Of a DNA stretch of 14,061 nucleotides, positions 1-6,113 are shown in pieces. Position 1 is the stretch's first letter, and every line of letters starts with the position of its first letter. The translations under genes and the position numbers were made by a program. Origin of the DNA: an uncultured Clostridium sp. (GTDB lineage: Bacteria > Bacillota > Clostridia > TANB77 > CAG-508). Location of the stretch: contig CAMNND010000020.1 in assembly GCA_946545035.1 (NCBI GenBank), forward strand, positions 1 through 14,061, given 5' to 3'. The notes under the pieces are model-generated. The model ran no database searches, had not been told where the DNA came from, and was given only the letters and a program-made list of their open reading frames with translations.

Positions 1-52
1 AAATATTTTCTTCTATATACTTTTTTAATTCATTATTAATTTCTATCATCAT
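1..52 (-). CDS. 5' end of a gene cut by the window edge, product unknown
   Basis: Reading the minus strand from position 52, two consecutive ATG codons open a frame that stays open to the window edge (MMIEINNELKKYIEENI). A GGAG ribosome binding site lies at 60-57, 4 bases from the first ATG and 7 from the second, so the second ATG (position 49) is the likelier start. A TATAAT box sits at 81-76 on the same strand without a convincing -35. The peptide resembles the opening of some HD-domain proteins of Clostridia, but about 16 residues cannot establish a family, so I leave the function open. Confidence 0.45.
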   Translation of the reverse strand, partial: MMIEINNELKKYIEENI

Positions 53-95
53 TATTCTCCGCTTCTTCTATATGTATTATACTACCATATATACT

Positions 96-132
96 AAAAA
101 AATATCATTCTTTACAAAGAATGATATTTTTT
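96..132 (-). terminator. Bidirectional intrinsic terminator
   Basis: A 14-bp stem (97-110 with 119-132) encloses an 8-base loop and has an A-run on one side and a T-run on the other. On the minus strand the stem is followed by seven T (102-96). It lies directly after the stop of the small membrane protein gene, whose transcription it should end. Confidence 0.8.
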
Positions 133-143
133 ATATTCAATTG

Positions 144-383
144 TTACTCTTTCTTTTCCTCTTCGCTCTTTTTTTCTTCTATTTCGTCATCTTCTTTTTG
201 TATAAATGGAATAATACATCCAATTATGATAGCAGCATATAATAATCCTTTTGATATACCATTTAGCTCACTGCTATATGCATTTTTTACATTCATGTAT
301 ATATCCATGCCTATTGCGGAAATTAAAAATATAACTTGAATTAATAAAAAAACTTTTTGTAATAAAGATCCTTTAATTTTCAT
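144..383 (-). CDS. Small two-helix membrane protein, unknown function
   Basis: This 79-residue protein is not a family I recognise. It has two hydrophobic segments, roughly residues 8-26 and 45-61, and a highly charged C-terminal tail of Glu and Lys (residues 62-79), so it should be a small inner-membrane protein with a cytoplasmic or wall-facing acidic tail. The start is supported by a long G-run (GGGGGG) 7-8 bases upstream of the ATG. The gene has its own promoter at 446-418 and ends in a stem-loop terminator, so it is a single-gene unit. The complementary plus-strand frame at 121-339 is its shadow. Confidence 0.75.
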   Translation of the reverse strand: MKIKGSLLQKVFLLIQVIFLISAIGMDIYMNVKNAYSSELNGISKGLLYAAIIIGCIIPFIQKEDDEIEEKKSEEEKKE

Positions 384-417
384 ATTAAATCCCCCCTTCT
401 TTAGTTAACACATATAT

Positions 418-446
418 ATTATACCATAATTCTTCAATTGGTGCAA
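418..446 (-). promoter_or_regulatory. Sigma-A promoter for the small membrane protein gene
   Basis: On the minus strand TTGCAC (446-441) is followed after exactly 17 bases by TATAAT (423-418). TGG immediately precedes the -10, which makes it an extended -10. The -35 box overlaps the end of the T-tract of the upstream tRNA terminator, so the two units abut tightly. Confidence 0.7.
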
Positions 447-476
447 AAAAGGAATCAAAGGATTTCCTTTGATTCC
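445..476 (-). terminator. Intrinsic terminator of tRNA-Leu
   Basis: An 11-bp stem (451-461 with 466-476) with a 4-base loop is followed on the minus strand by six T (450-445). It begins four bases after the encoded CCA end of the tRNA. Confidence 0.85.
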
Positions 477-479
477 TAA

Positions 480-566
480 TGGTGCCGATGGTGGGACTCG
501 AACCCACACGCCATCACTGACAACAGATTTTGAGTCTGCCTCGTCTACCAATTCCAACACATCGGC
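480..566 (-). tRNA. tRNA-Leu(CAA)
   Basis: The minus strand folds as a class II tRNA. The 7-bp acceptor stem is GCCGATG/CATCGGC, the D-arm contains TTGGTAGAC, and the anticodon loop is CTCAAAA with anticodon CAA, reading the leucine codon UUG. A long variable arm typical of Leu follows, then a T-arm GTGGG-TTCGAGT-CCCAC, discriminator A and an encoded CCA (482-480). At 87 nt the length fits tRNA-Leu. It is transcribed alone from a promoter just upstream and is followed by its own terminator. Confidence 0.95.
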
Positions 567-575
567 ATTTGCTTA

Positions 576-607
576 ATTATATTAACACATATTTATTTTT
601 TTGTCTA
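576..607 (-). promoter_or_regulatory. Promoter of tRNA-Leu
   Basis: On the minus strand TAGACA (607-602) is followed after 17 bases by TAATAT (584-579), preceded by TGT as in an extended -10. An overlapping TATAAT at 581-576 is a second possible -10, with poorer -35 spacing. Either would start transcription a few bases before the mature tRNA 5' end at 566. Confidence 0.5.
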
Positions 608-640
608 TTATTTTTTACAAAAAGTCACTACTTACATTTA

Positions 641-669
641 TTGCAAAATTAAGTAAAATGATATATAAT
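641..669 (+). promoter_or_regulatory. Sigma-A promoter for the secreted repeat protein
   Basis: TTGCAA (641-646) and TATAAT (664-669) are separated by exactly 17 bases. Transcription should begin near 675-677, at the edge of the inverted repeat at 674-695. Confidence 0.75.
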
Positions 670-673
670 CAAG

Positions 674-695
674 TATACGGTTTTCGTTCCGTATA
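674..695 (+). promoter_or_regulatory. Inverted repeat at the predicted transcription start
   Basis: TATACGG (674-680) and CCGTATA (689-695) form a perfect 7-bp inverted repeat around an 8-base T-rich spacer. Placed 5 bases after the -10 box, it could be a repressor operator or a 5'-end hairpin protecting the mRNA. It has no T-tract, so it is not a terminator. Which role applies cannot be read from the sequence. Confidence 0.5.
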
Positions 696-735
696 ACGTG
701 AACATTGGCATCAAATAAAGAAAGAGAGGATAAAT

Positions 736-1959
736 ATGTCTGTTTTTTCGCTGATTGACCGGAAGTTTTTTGCAGCTGTGATCGCACTCATGTGTGTTAT
801 CAGCTCCATCGCATTTCCGCTTACCGTTTCCGCAGCAGAGTCCAACACTAACGTTTATAATGTGGTCTATGACCGCAATAACGATGGTGTTATCAACGAC
901 GCTGACGTAGAGCTTATGAAGGATGTGATTCTCACTACCTCCGGCTCCGGTTTCCAGGTTTGCGATGTGGTTCGTGTTTCGCGTATTGCGAAGTCTGTAT
1001 CCGATGTAAAAACTTCGATCACACCCGAGCTGAAGGAATTTGTTGTATCCGAGATGGAGGTTTGTGAACCTAATAACTGGTTCCACATCAATTTTCTCAT
1101 GAGCGACTTCGATATGGTTGTTTGTGAGGACACAAGCTCCTTCGAATTCAAGTTCCTCGAAAACGATATTCTTTATTACAGCATCAACTGGACTAAGGGT
1201 TACAACGTTGTTTACAATGTTGACCTTACAGCTGAAGAGTGCCTGGTTTCAAGAGACATCGCAGATGTCATCTTTAAGGTATTCGTTAAGGATAATCACT
1301 ATGTCCTGGATGTTGTAGACCGCCCCATTAGCGTGTACCACTTCCCTGTTAATACTTTCGACGTAAATGAATCCAACAACTGGTTCCATATCAACACTCT
1401 TATGAATGATTTTGATAAGGAAATCGTTGAAGATTCTGATGGTATCAACTTTGAGCTCAAAGAAAACGGTAAGACCTTCTACTCGATTGAGTGGACTAAG
1501 GGTGATAATATCGTCTACGATGAGTTTATCGGAAGTGACTATATCGTCCAGTACGAAGACAACGGTACTTGGTACCAGGTTTTCACTCGTGACAATAAGT
1601 ACATGCTTAATGTGGCAAAACACAGTCCAAATCTTGCTCCCGCCCTGTCGCTGATTGATCTTACTGAAGGTTATGTATCTGACCATCAGGTTCAGATTGT
1701 CAAAGATCTCTTCGGCTCCGAGTGGGAACTTACATCAACGGTATCTTATCCTAGCTATGTTGAATTTCACTTTCATGCTGTGAATGCTAATGCTGATTTT
1801 ATTGCATGCATTCCCATTTGTATGGATCCTGAGCTTGGAAAGCACCTTGGTACGTTCAATGTCATCACTGAGGAAAACATCAACGGTAAGGTTTATTCCA
1901 TTTTCGATGAACACCTCGGAGATAACAAAAATCTCGTGCAGCTGACAACGGTTCGCTAA
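736..1959 (+). CDS. Secreted protein with dockerin-like segment and two tandem repeats, function unknown
   Basis: I do not recognise this 407-residue protein as a named family. Residues 1-34 are a typical signal peptide: basic RK at 9-10, a hydrophobic core, and a VSAA cleavage region. Mature residues 41-87 resemble a dockerin. D46, N48, D50, N54 and D57 sit as in a dockerin calcium loop, but the second loop is missing and only its closing helix (DVVRVSRI) remains. Two tandem repeats of about 85 residues follow (111-195 and 212-293), sharing NNWFHI, LM.DFD, a WTKG motif, VF.(K/R)DN and a closing hydrophobic strand. Residues 300-407 are a third domain with no obvious relation to them. A GAGAGG site 6-7 bases before the ATG fixes the start. 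Codons favour G/C in third position, unlike its neighbours: 45% GC in line 1021-1080 against 30% in 2401-2460. It has its own promoter and terminator, suggesting transfer. It could be a surface or matrix protein. Confidence 0.85.
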   Translation: MSVFSLIDRKFFAAVIALMCVISSIAFPLTVSAAESNTNVYNVVYDRNNDGVINDADVELMKDVILTTSGSGFQVCDVVRVSRIAKSVSDVKTSITPELKEFVVSEMEVCEPNNWFHINFLMSDFDMVVCEDTSSFEFKFLENDILYYSINWTKGYNVVYNVDLTAEECLVSRDIADVIFKVFVKDNHYVLDVVDRPISVYHFPVNTFDVNESNNWFHINTLMNDFDKEIVEDSDGINFELKENGKTFYSIEWTKGDNIVYDEFIGSDYIVQYEDNGTWYQVFTRDNKYMLNVAKHSPNLAPALSLIDLTEGYVSDHQVQIVKDLFGSEWELTSTVSYPSYVEFHFHAVNANADFIACIPICMDPELGKHLGTFNVITEENINGKVYSIFDEHLGDNKNLVQLTTVR

Positions 1960-2004
1960 CCATAAACTGCACATAAGCAAAAACGCCAATTGCCATTGTT
2001 CACG

Positions 2005-2042
2005 AACTCGGTGGGGGTCTCCCTCACCGAGTTTATTTTTTA
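2005..2042 (+). terminator. GC-rich intrinsic terminator of the secreted-protein gene
   Basis: A 9-bp stem, AACTCGGTG with CACCGAGTT (2005-2013 and 2025-2033), extends inward by GGG/CCC with one bulge and is followed by a T-rich tract (2034-2041). It is much richer in GC than the other terminators in the window, in keeping with the composition of the gene before it. Confidence 0.8.
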
Positions 2043-2048
2043 TAAAAA

Positions 2049-2085
2049 TCAAAAAAACAAATTGCATAGCAATTTGTTTTTTATT
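2049..2085 (-). terminator. Bidirectional terminator at the end of the radical SAM-DUF3006-MBL operon
   Basis: A 14-bp perfect stem (2052-2065 with 2069-2082) has a 3-base loop, with A-runs and T-runs on opposite sides. On the minus strand it lies 27 bases after the stop of the MBL-fold gene and ends in seven T (2057-2051). It also backs up the plus-strand terminator at 2005-2042. Confidence 0.8.
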
Positions 2086-2108
2086 TAATAAATTAATAAT
2101 TTTAGTTA

Positions 2109-3023
2109 CTATCTCATTTTTGGCTCTTGTAATACCATAATTGTTTGCTCTTTATCCGTTCTATATATTTTAGCACCGATATTTTCTAATCTCTTTACTG
2201 CAGCATCATGAGGATGTCCATAATCATTACCAGCTCCACATGAAATTAATGCGACTTTTGGTTTGGTTTGATTTAAAAAGCTTTTACTTGAACTTGTTTT
2301 TGATCCATGATGTCCTACTTTTAATATATCTACTTCATTCCATGTTCTAGAGCTTTCAATTTCCGCTTCCATATCTCCAGTAAACAAATACTTAACTCCA
2401 TCGTAACTCATCTGGATAACAATTGAACAATCATTCAAGTTATCAGCCTCATTTTTTATAGACATTACTTCACATTCAGCATCACCAACATTAAACTTAT
2501 CTCCTATAGATGGTGAACTTATTTTTAATTTTTTACTTGATGCTGCATCTAAAACATCTTCAAAAGTCTTTGTATTAGCTTGTTTCTTAGGCATATAAAA
2601 CTTACCTATTTCAAAGTTCTTAATTACATTATCAAGTCCTCCAATATGGTCTTCATGAGGATGAGTTCCTATTAAATAATCTATTTTTGTAATTCCAAGA
2701 TTTTTTAAATACTCAACTACCTTTGACCCCATCTGATTTGTACTTGCATCAATAAGCATTGTTTTATTATTATGTACAACTAAAATACTATCTCCTTGTC
2801 CTACATCTAAGCAGTATACTCTTAAGTTTCCATCGTTTGGTATTTTAGAAATAACTCCATCACCTGTATGTATCGTAACATTTTCAAGATTATCTACCTG
2901 CTCAACATTTTGAGCTTGAGATGAATATAATCCATCACTATTAGCCCCAACTACTGCCATTACAATTAATATTAAAATTGTAATAATAGAGCCAACTACA
3001 TTACTTTTATTATTCTTATTCAT
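2109..3023 (-). CDS. Membrane-anchored ComEC-like MBL-fold hydrolase
   Basis: This 304-residue protein has one hydrophobic N-terminal segment (residues 10-27), a signal peptide or anchor, followed by a metallo-beta-lactamase fold like the C-terminal domain of ComEC/Rec2. Visible motifs are LDVGQGDS (72-79), the metal-binding HPHEDH (H121, H123, D125, H126), FTGD (214-217), GHHGS (238-242) and a final GHPH (269-272). These proteins are metal-dependent hydrolases, probably acting on nucleic acid or nucleotides outside the membrane. The ComEC channel and OB domains are absent, so it is not a DNA-uptake channel. It is the last gene of a three-gene operon, 51 bases after the DUF3006 gene, with which this family is often paired. 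An AGGAGG site sits 9-10 bases before the ATG. The substrate is unknown. Confidence 0.85.
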   Translation of the reverse strand: MNKNNKSNVVGSIITILILIVMAVVGANSDGLYSSQAQNVEQVDNLENVTIHTGDGVISKIPNDGNLRVYCLDVGQGDSILVVHNNKTMLIDASTNQMGSKVVEYLKNLGITKIDYLIGTHPHEDHIGGLDNVIKNFEIGKFYMPKKQANTKTFEDVLDAASSKKLKISSPSIGDKFNVGDAECEVMSIKNEADNLNDCSIVIQMSYDGVKYLFTGDMEAEIESSRTWNEVDILKVGHHGSKTSSSKSFLNQTKPKVALISCGAGNDYGHPHDAAVKRLENIGAKIYRTDKEQTIMVLQEPKMR

Positions 3024-3074
3024 TTATCTTTTGCCTCCTATAATTTTTTCATGTGTATCTTTACTGATAATCTC

Positions 3075-3296
3075 TTACTCCCAAAGACTATCCATTTTAT
3101 CTTTTATTCTATCTTCTATATTTTTTTGTTCATCAGAATCTAGTCTGTACTTACCATCAAAATACTTTATTACAGATCCTTCTTTAGTATTACTTGGTAA
3201 TTTTTCAAGCTGAATATTAATCACAACACCGTTTGATCTATTTTCACAAACAGCTATATTTTCTTCGATTCTATCAACAACTAAAGTCTCTTCCAT
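3075..3296 (-). CDS. DUF3006 family protein
   Basis: This 73-residue protein opens with the beta-rich VVDRIEENIAVCE pattern typical of DUF3006, continues with an NIQLEKLP strand and a GSVIKY segment, and ends in a charged helical tail (DSDEQKNIEDRIKDKM). The function of DUF3006 is not established. It is commonly encoded beside ComEC-like MBL-fold hydrolases, as here (51 bases before that gene). It follows the radical SAM gene by 21 bases, so the three should be co-transcribed. The ATG is preceded by AAGGGAC at 6 bases. It has no signal peptide, so if it works with the hydrolase it does so from the cytoplasmic side or through regulation; that is inference. Confidence 0.8.
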   Translation of the reverse strand: MEETLVVDRIEENIAVCENRSNGVVINIQLEKLPSNTKEGSVIKYFDGKYRLDSDEQKNIEDRIKDKMDSLWE

Positions 3297-3317
3297 ATTA
3301 GTCCCTTCCCTATTTTA

Positions 3318-4214
3318 TTATTCTGATAAATCAAAAGTTGGAACATACTCTTCTTCATGCTCTCCAAGCTCTTGAATATAACCATTTTTTAAGTTTAGGC
3401 AATATAAATATTCTTCAACTTCTTTATATTCTTTCTTTGTAATCTTTCTATTAATTTTATCATTTTCTTTTGCTTTGTATGTTGGAAAATATTGGGCCAT
3501 TACACTAATATACGTGTTCTCATCAAAATTTTCTTTAATATATTTTAAAATATTTTTAGTATTTAAAATATGATTTGGCAATATAAGATGCCTAATAATA
3601 ACGCCTTTTTTTATAATACCATTCTCATCAAATACTGGATTACCAACTTGTCTTTGCATCTCTTTTATCGCCGCTACAGCTGTTTCAAAATAATTATCAA
3701 CGTTTGAATATTTTTTTGAAATTTCATTAGAATAATATTTTAAATCTGGTAAGTACACATCAATATATCCATCAAGCATTTTTATTGTTTCCACATTTTC
3801 ATAACCATTTGAGTTATATATTATTGGAATATTTAAACCCTTTTCTCTTGCAATTTTTATTGCTTCAATTATTTGCGGAACATACATTGTTGGTGTTACT
3901 AAATTAATATTATTTACATTTTTATTTTGCTGATTAATGAATATCTCAGCCAAATGCTCTATTGTGATTACTTTTCCTTTACCGAGCTGACTTATTTCAT
4001 AATTTTGGCAATATATACAATTTAAATTACAATTAGAAAAAAATACTGTTCCTGAACCATTTTTTCCACTTATGCATGGCTCTTCATAATTATGTATCGA
4101 TGCTAGAGCTATCTTAACGTCTTTTCCTGCTCTGCATCTACCAATTTTTCCTTCGTTTCTATTTATTTTGCATTTGTGCGGACAAATTTTACATTCATCG
4201 AGCTCTTTCATCAT
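3318..4214 (-). CDS. Radical SAM protein, PflA-related (PflX/COG1313 type)
   Basis: The 298-residue protein carries the radical SAM cluster motif C62-x3-C66-x2-C69 (CNLNCIYC), which binds the 4Fe-4S cluster that cleaves S-adenosylmethionine. An N-terminal cysteine set (C8, C11, C15, C27) matches the COG1313 group of proteins related to the pyruvate formate-lyase activase. Length and the sequence after the cluster (VTPTMYVPQI, NSNGYE, DVYLPDLKYY, RHLILPNH) also fit that group, whose substrate is not known. Two ATG codons overlap the start (4214 and 4211). GGGG at 4222-4219 is 4 bases from the first and 7 from the second, so a 297-residue protein is also possible. It is the first gene of an operon with the DUF3006 and MBL-fold genes. 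The functional link between the three is unclear. Confidence 0.85.
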   Translation of the reverse strand: MMKELDECKICPHKCKINRNEGKIGRCRAGKDVKIALASIHNYEEPCISGKNGSGTVFFSNCNLNCIYCQNYEISQLGKGKVITIEHLAEIFINQQNKNVNNINLVTPTMYVPQIIEAIKIAREKGLNIPIIYNSNGYENVETIKMLDGYIDVYLPDLKYYSNEISKKYSNVDNYFETAVAAIKEMQRQVGNPVFDENGIIKKGVIIRHLILPNHILNTKNILKYIKENFDENTYISVMAQYFPTYKAKENDKINRKITKKEYKEVEEYLYCLNLKNGYIQELGEHEEEYVPTFDLSE

Positions 4215-4241
4215 AATTCCCCATTTATTCTATTTTTACTG

Positions 4242-4270
4242 ATTTTATCACTATTATTTTAATAATACAA
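4242..4270 (-). promoter_or_regulatory. Probable sigma-A promoter of the radical SAM operon
   Basis: On the minus strand TTGTAT (4270-4265) is followed after 17 bases by TAAAAT (4247-4242). TGA before the -10 gives an extended -10, which can offset the weak -35. Confidence 0.5.
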
Positions 4271-4320
4271 TTAAAAATTTATTTCGTATAATAAATATTT
4301 TTTTGTTAATACTATGCTTG

Positions 4321-4358
4321 AACAACAAATTATGTTGTTTGTGCACATCTTTTGTGCA
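4321..4358 (+). promoter_or_regulatory. Repeat-rich leader upstream of the holin-like gene
   Basis: Three repeat elements are packed into the 50 bases before the start codon. They are an inverted repeat AACAAC/GTTGTT (4321-4326 and 4334-4339), the perfect palindrome TGTGCACA (4340-4347), and the octamer TTTGTGCA twice (4338-4345 and 4351-4358, 13 bases apart), the second ending next to the ribosome binding site. A TATAAT box lies further up at 4287-4292 with no good -35. The arrangement suggests a protein-binding site or leader fold, but no known motif is recognised. Confidence 0.35.
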
Positions 4359-4369
4359 AGGAGGTTTAT

Positions 4370-4753
4370 ATGTCAGACAATCATATGGAAAATAGTCAGG
4401 CAAGAAATACTTCAAATACAATATGGCAAATAGTTGGGAGAATGATTACTGCTGGTATTATTCTTGCAATTACTGCATTCTTTACTCCAGGATTTCAAAT
4501 TAGTAATTTCTGGGCACTCGCAATTGCAACAGTAGTTCTTAGTGTAATGGACTTTTTAATTTCAAAATTTACTGGATTAAAAGCAAGTCCTTTTGGTAAA
4601 GGATTTGTAGGTTTTGTACTTTCTGCTGTAGTTTTATATGTAACTCAATTCTTTGTAGCTGGCTATGTTATATCATGGATGGCTGCAATAATTGGTGCAT
4701 TAATTTATGGTGTAGTTGATTATTTTTTACCTGGCGATGAACAATTATTTTAA
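4370..4753 (+). CDS. Small membrane protein, phage-holin-4_2 (PF04020) type
   Basis: From the ATG at 4370 the protein has 127 residues, with four hydrophobic segments (roughly 23-41, 45-65, 76-97 and 101-118) and the motifs TPGFQISNFWAL, KASPFGKG and GALIYG(V)VDY. These match the small four-helix proteins annotated as phage holin family 4_2, which in Clostridia are mostly chromosomal and not phage-borne. Function is unknown. The frame is open from a TTG at 4352, but the AAGGAGG site at 4359-4365 lies inside that extension and 4 bases before the ATG, so 4370 is the start. It is a single gene, convergent with the pyrophosphorylase gene and separated from it by a shared terminator. No other phage gene is present, so a lysis role is unlikely. 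Confidence 0.8.
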   Translation: MSDNHMENSQARNTSNTIWQIVGRMITAGIILAITAFFTPGFQISNFWALAIATVVLSVMDFLISKFTGLKASPFGKGFVGFVLSAVVLYVTQFFVAGYVISWMAAIIGALIYGVVDYFLPGDEQLF

Positions 4754-4790
4754 AAGTAAAAAAGACGAATTAAATTCGTCTTTTTACTTT
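4753..4790. terminator. Bidirectional terminator between convergent genes
   Basis: The stem GACGAAT/ATTCGTC (4764-4770 and 4774-4780) is extended by A-runs and T-runs on either side. It overlaps the stop of the holin-like gene and lies just past the stop of the pyrophosphorylase gene, so it serves both strands. Confidence 0.85.
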
Positions 4791-4791
4791 C

Positions 4792-6048
4792 TTACATATT
4801 ATATTTTTTATTATATTCATCGTATAATGCCACTGCTGTTTCTGGGCTATCTGATCCAGATGCATTTTTTATTGGTGCAAATTCTTCTTCTCTTTTAACT
4901 CTTAAAATGCTCATTTCGTCAAAATAGCTAAAACCATCAAAAATATATGATTCAAACTTATATGCATTTGGCTCTGTAACTTCAACTAAGTTACCTTTTT
5001 CATCTAAATAGTTAGATTTTTTAAAAGCTGTATGGTATGGTAAATCAATATCTGCAAGTTTCTCTATAGCTTTTATATTTAGTAAATGGCTTAAAATATT
5101 AATATCTCCATATACTAACTTACCATTTTCATCTACTTGTTCAGCCATTGTTTTTGGAAGCTCAGTATACTCGATAACTTTTGGTTTTCCATCTAATTTA
5201 CAAAATACTCCAGCTTTTTCTTCTGGATTTCTTTTTGCAACCGTTTTAGAAGCAATCAAATTATTTTCTTTTACAGTCAATCCTACCATAATTGGATCAA
5301 CAATTCTTAAAAGAATATTATCTACTCCACCAACGAAAACCCATTCGATACCATCTTTTTTCATTTGGTCAATCATTCCATCCATCTTAAGATGTGAATA
5401 AATACCACCATTTCCATCAGATGCTTCTTTTATTAATTTATTTTGATCAACAACCATGTTACCATCTAATTTTACCATTGGTAAATTACCTTGTTTAAAA
5501 AAATAAACTTTGCTCTTATCATATCCAAAGTAATCATGCTCTTCTAAGAAAGAAACTGTTTGACCATTATTATCATCACTAGTCATTACATACCATGGAA
5601 TGGTAACTCCATACTTGCTACTCGCTTTCTTTAATGAATCAATAATAACTTCAAATAAGTATTTTTCACCATTAACAGTATTAATTTTAAATGTTCCTTT
5701 TGGTCCTTTATGTCCAAGTCTAGTTCCTTGACCACCAGCCATAGTAATAACAGCATATTTACCGCTTTTAATTACATCTTCCCCCGCTGTTTTTAAAGAT
5801 CTAAATTTTTCTTCATCTAGAGAGCTCAAATCTGTATATCCAATATGCTCTATTTTTGATTGATCTATAAATGGAATATTTGATGCATTTTCATACAAAT
5901 CCATTACTTTTTCTATATTTATTCTTTCAATTTGACTAGCTATTTTTTTGTTTTCTTCATCAGAATACACATTAGTCATTAAATTAATAATTTCATTTTG
6001 ATTGTTTTTTTCTAGTTTTTCAATTATGTTTTTTAATTCTTCTTTCAT
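4792..6048 (-). CDS. UDP-sugar pyrophosphorylase, eukaryotic UAP/UDPGP type
   Basis: This 418-residue enzyme belongs to the eukaryote-like UDPGP family and should make a UDP-sugar (UDP-GlcNAc, UDP-GalNAc or UDP-glucose) from UTP and the sugar 1-phosphate in the cytosol. Visible motifs are the nucleotide-binding MAGGQGTRLGHKGPKG (103-118), FFKQGNLP (183-190), DGNGGIY (211-217) and GGVDNILLRIVDP (240-252), which corresponds to the eukaryotic VDN-ADP uridine/metal site. The FKQGNLP and GNGG segments favour a HexNAc 1-phosphate uridylyltransferase, but substrate cannot be settled by eye. It differs from the usual bacterial enzymes GlmU and GalU. Residues 1-50 are helical and charged. The GAGGGTGATGA ribosome binding site precedes the ATG closely. 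It is a single gene, transcribed divergently from spoIVA under its own promoter. Confidence 0.85.
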   Translation of the reverse strand: MKEELKNIIEKLEKNNQNEIINLMTNVYSDEENKKIASQIERINIEKVMDLYENASNIPFIDQSKIEHIGYTDLSSLDEEKFRSLKTAGEDVIKSGKYAVITMAGGQGTRLGHKGPKGTFKINTVNGEKYLFEVIIDSLKKASSKYGVTIPWYVMTSDDNNGQTVSFLEEHDYFGYDKSKVYFFKQGNLPMVKLDGNMVVDQNKLIKEASDGNGGIYSHLKMDGMIDQMKKDGIEWVFVGGVDNILLRIVDPIMVGLTVKENNLIASKTVAKRNPEEKAGVFCKLDGKPKVIEYTELPKTMAEQVDENGKLVYGDINILSHLLNIKAIEKLADIDLPYHTAFKKSNYLDEKGNLVEVTEPNAYKFESYIFDGFSYFDEMSILRVKREEEFAPIKNASGSDSPETAVALYDEYNKKYNM

Positions 6049-6069
6049 TTCATCACCCTCACGAGCACT

Positions 6070-6098
6070 ATAATATCATATTATTCTACATTTAGCAA
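6070..6098 (-). promoter_or_regulatory. Sigma-A promoter of the UDP-sugar pyrophosphorylase gene
   Basis: On the minus strand TTGCTA (6098-6093) is followed after 17 bases by TATTAT (6075-6070), with TGA directly before it (extended -10). Transcription would begin near 6063, giving a short leader of about 15 bases before the ATG. Confidence 0.7.
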
Positions 6099-6113
6099 TA
6101 TATTTCTTTATTG

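Noticed and set aside
649..1686. Long open frames on the minus strand opposite the secreted-protein gene (649-1086, 867-1151, 1249-1686)
   Set aside because: They have no ribosome binding sites and overlap a gene with a signal peptide, promoter and terminator. They are antisense shadows of its G/C-rich third positions.
480..2042. tRNA-Leu as the attachment site of an integrated element carrying the secreted-protein gene
   Set aside because: I find no copy of the tRNA 3' end after the gene and no integrase, and the gene lies on the 5' side of the tRNA.
2109..3023. ComEC-like gene as a competence DNA channel
   Set aside because: Only the MBL-fold domain with one membrane segment is present. 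The channel domain is absent.
4352..4369. TTG start extending the holin-like protein by six residues
   Set aside because: The AAGGAGG ribosome binding site lies inside this extension and serves the ATG at 4370.
4370..4753. Holin-like gene as evidence for a prophage
   Set aside because: No other phage gene is near, and this membrane family is common in clostridial chromosomes outside phages.
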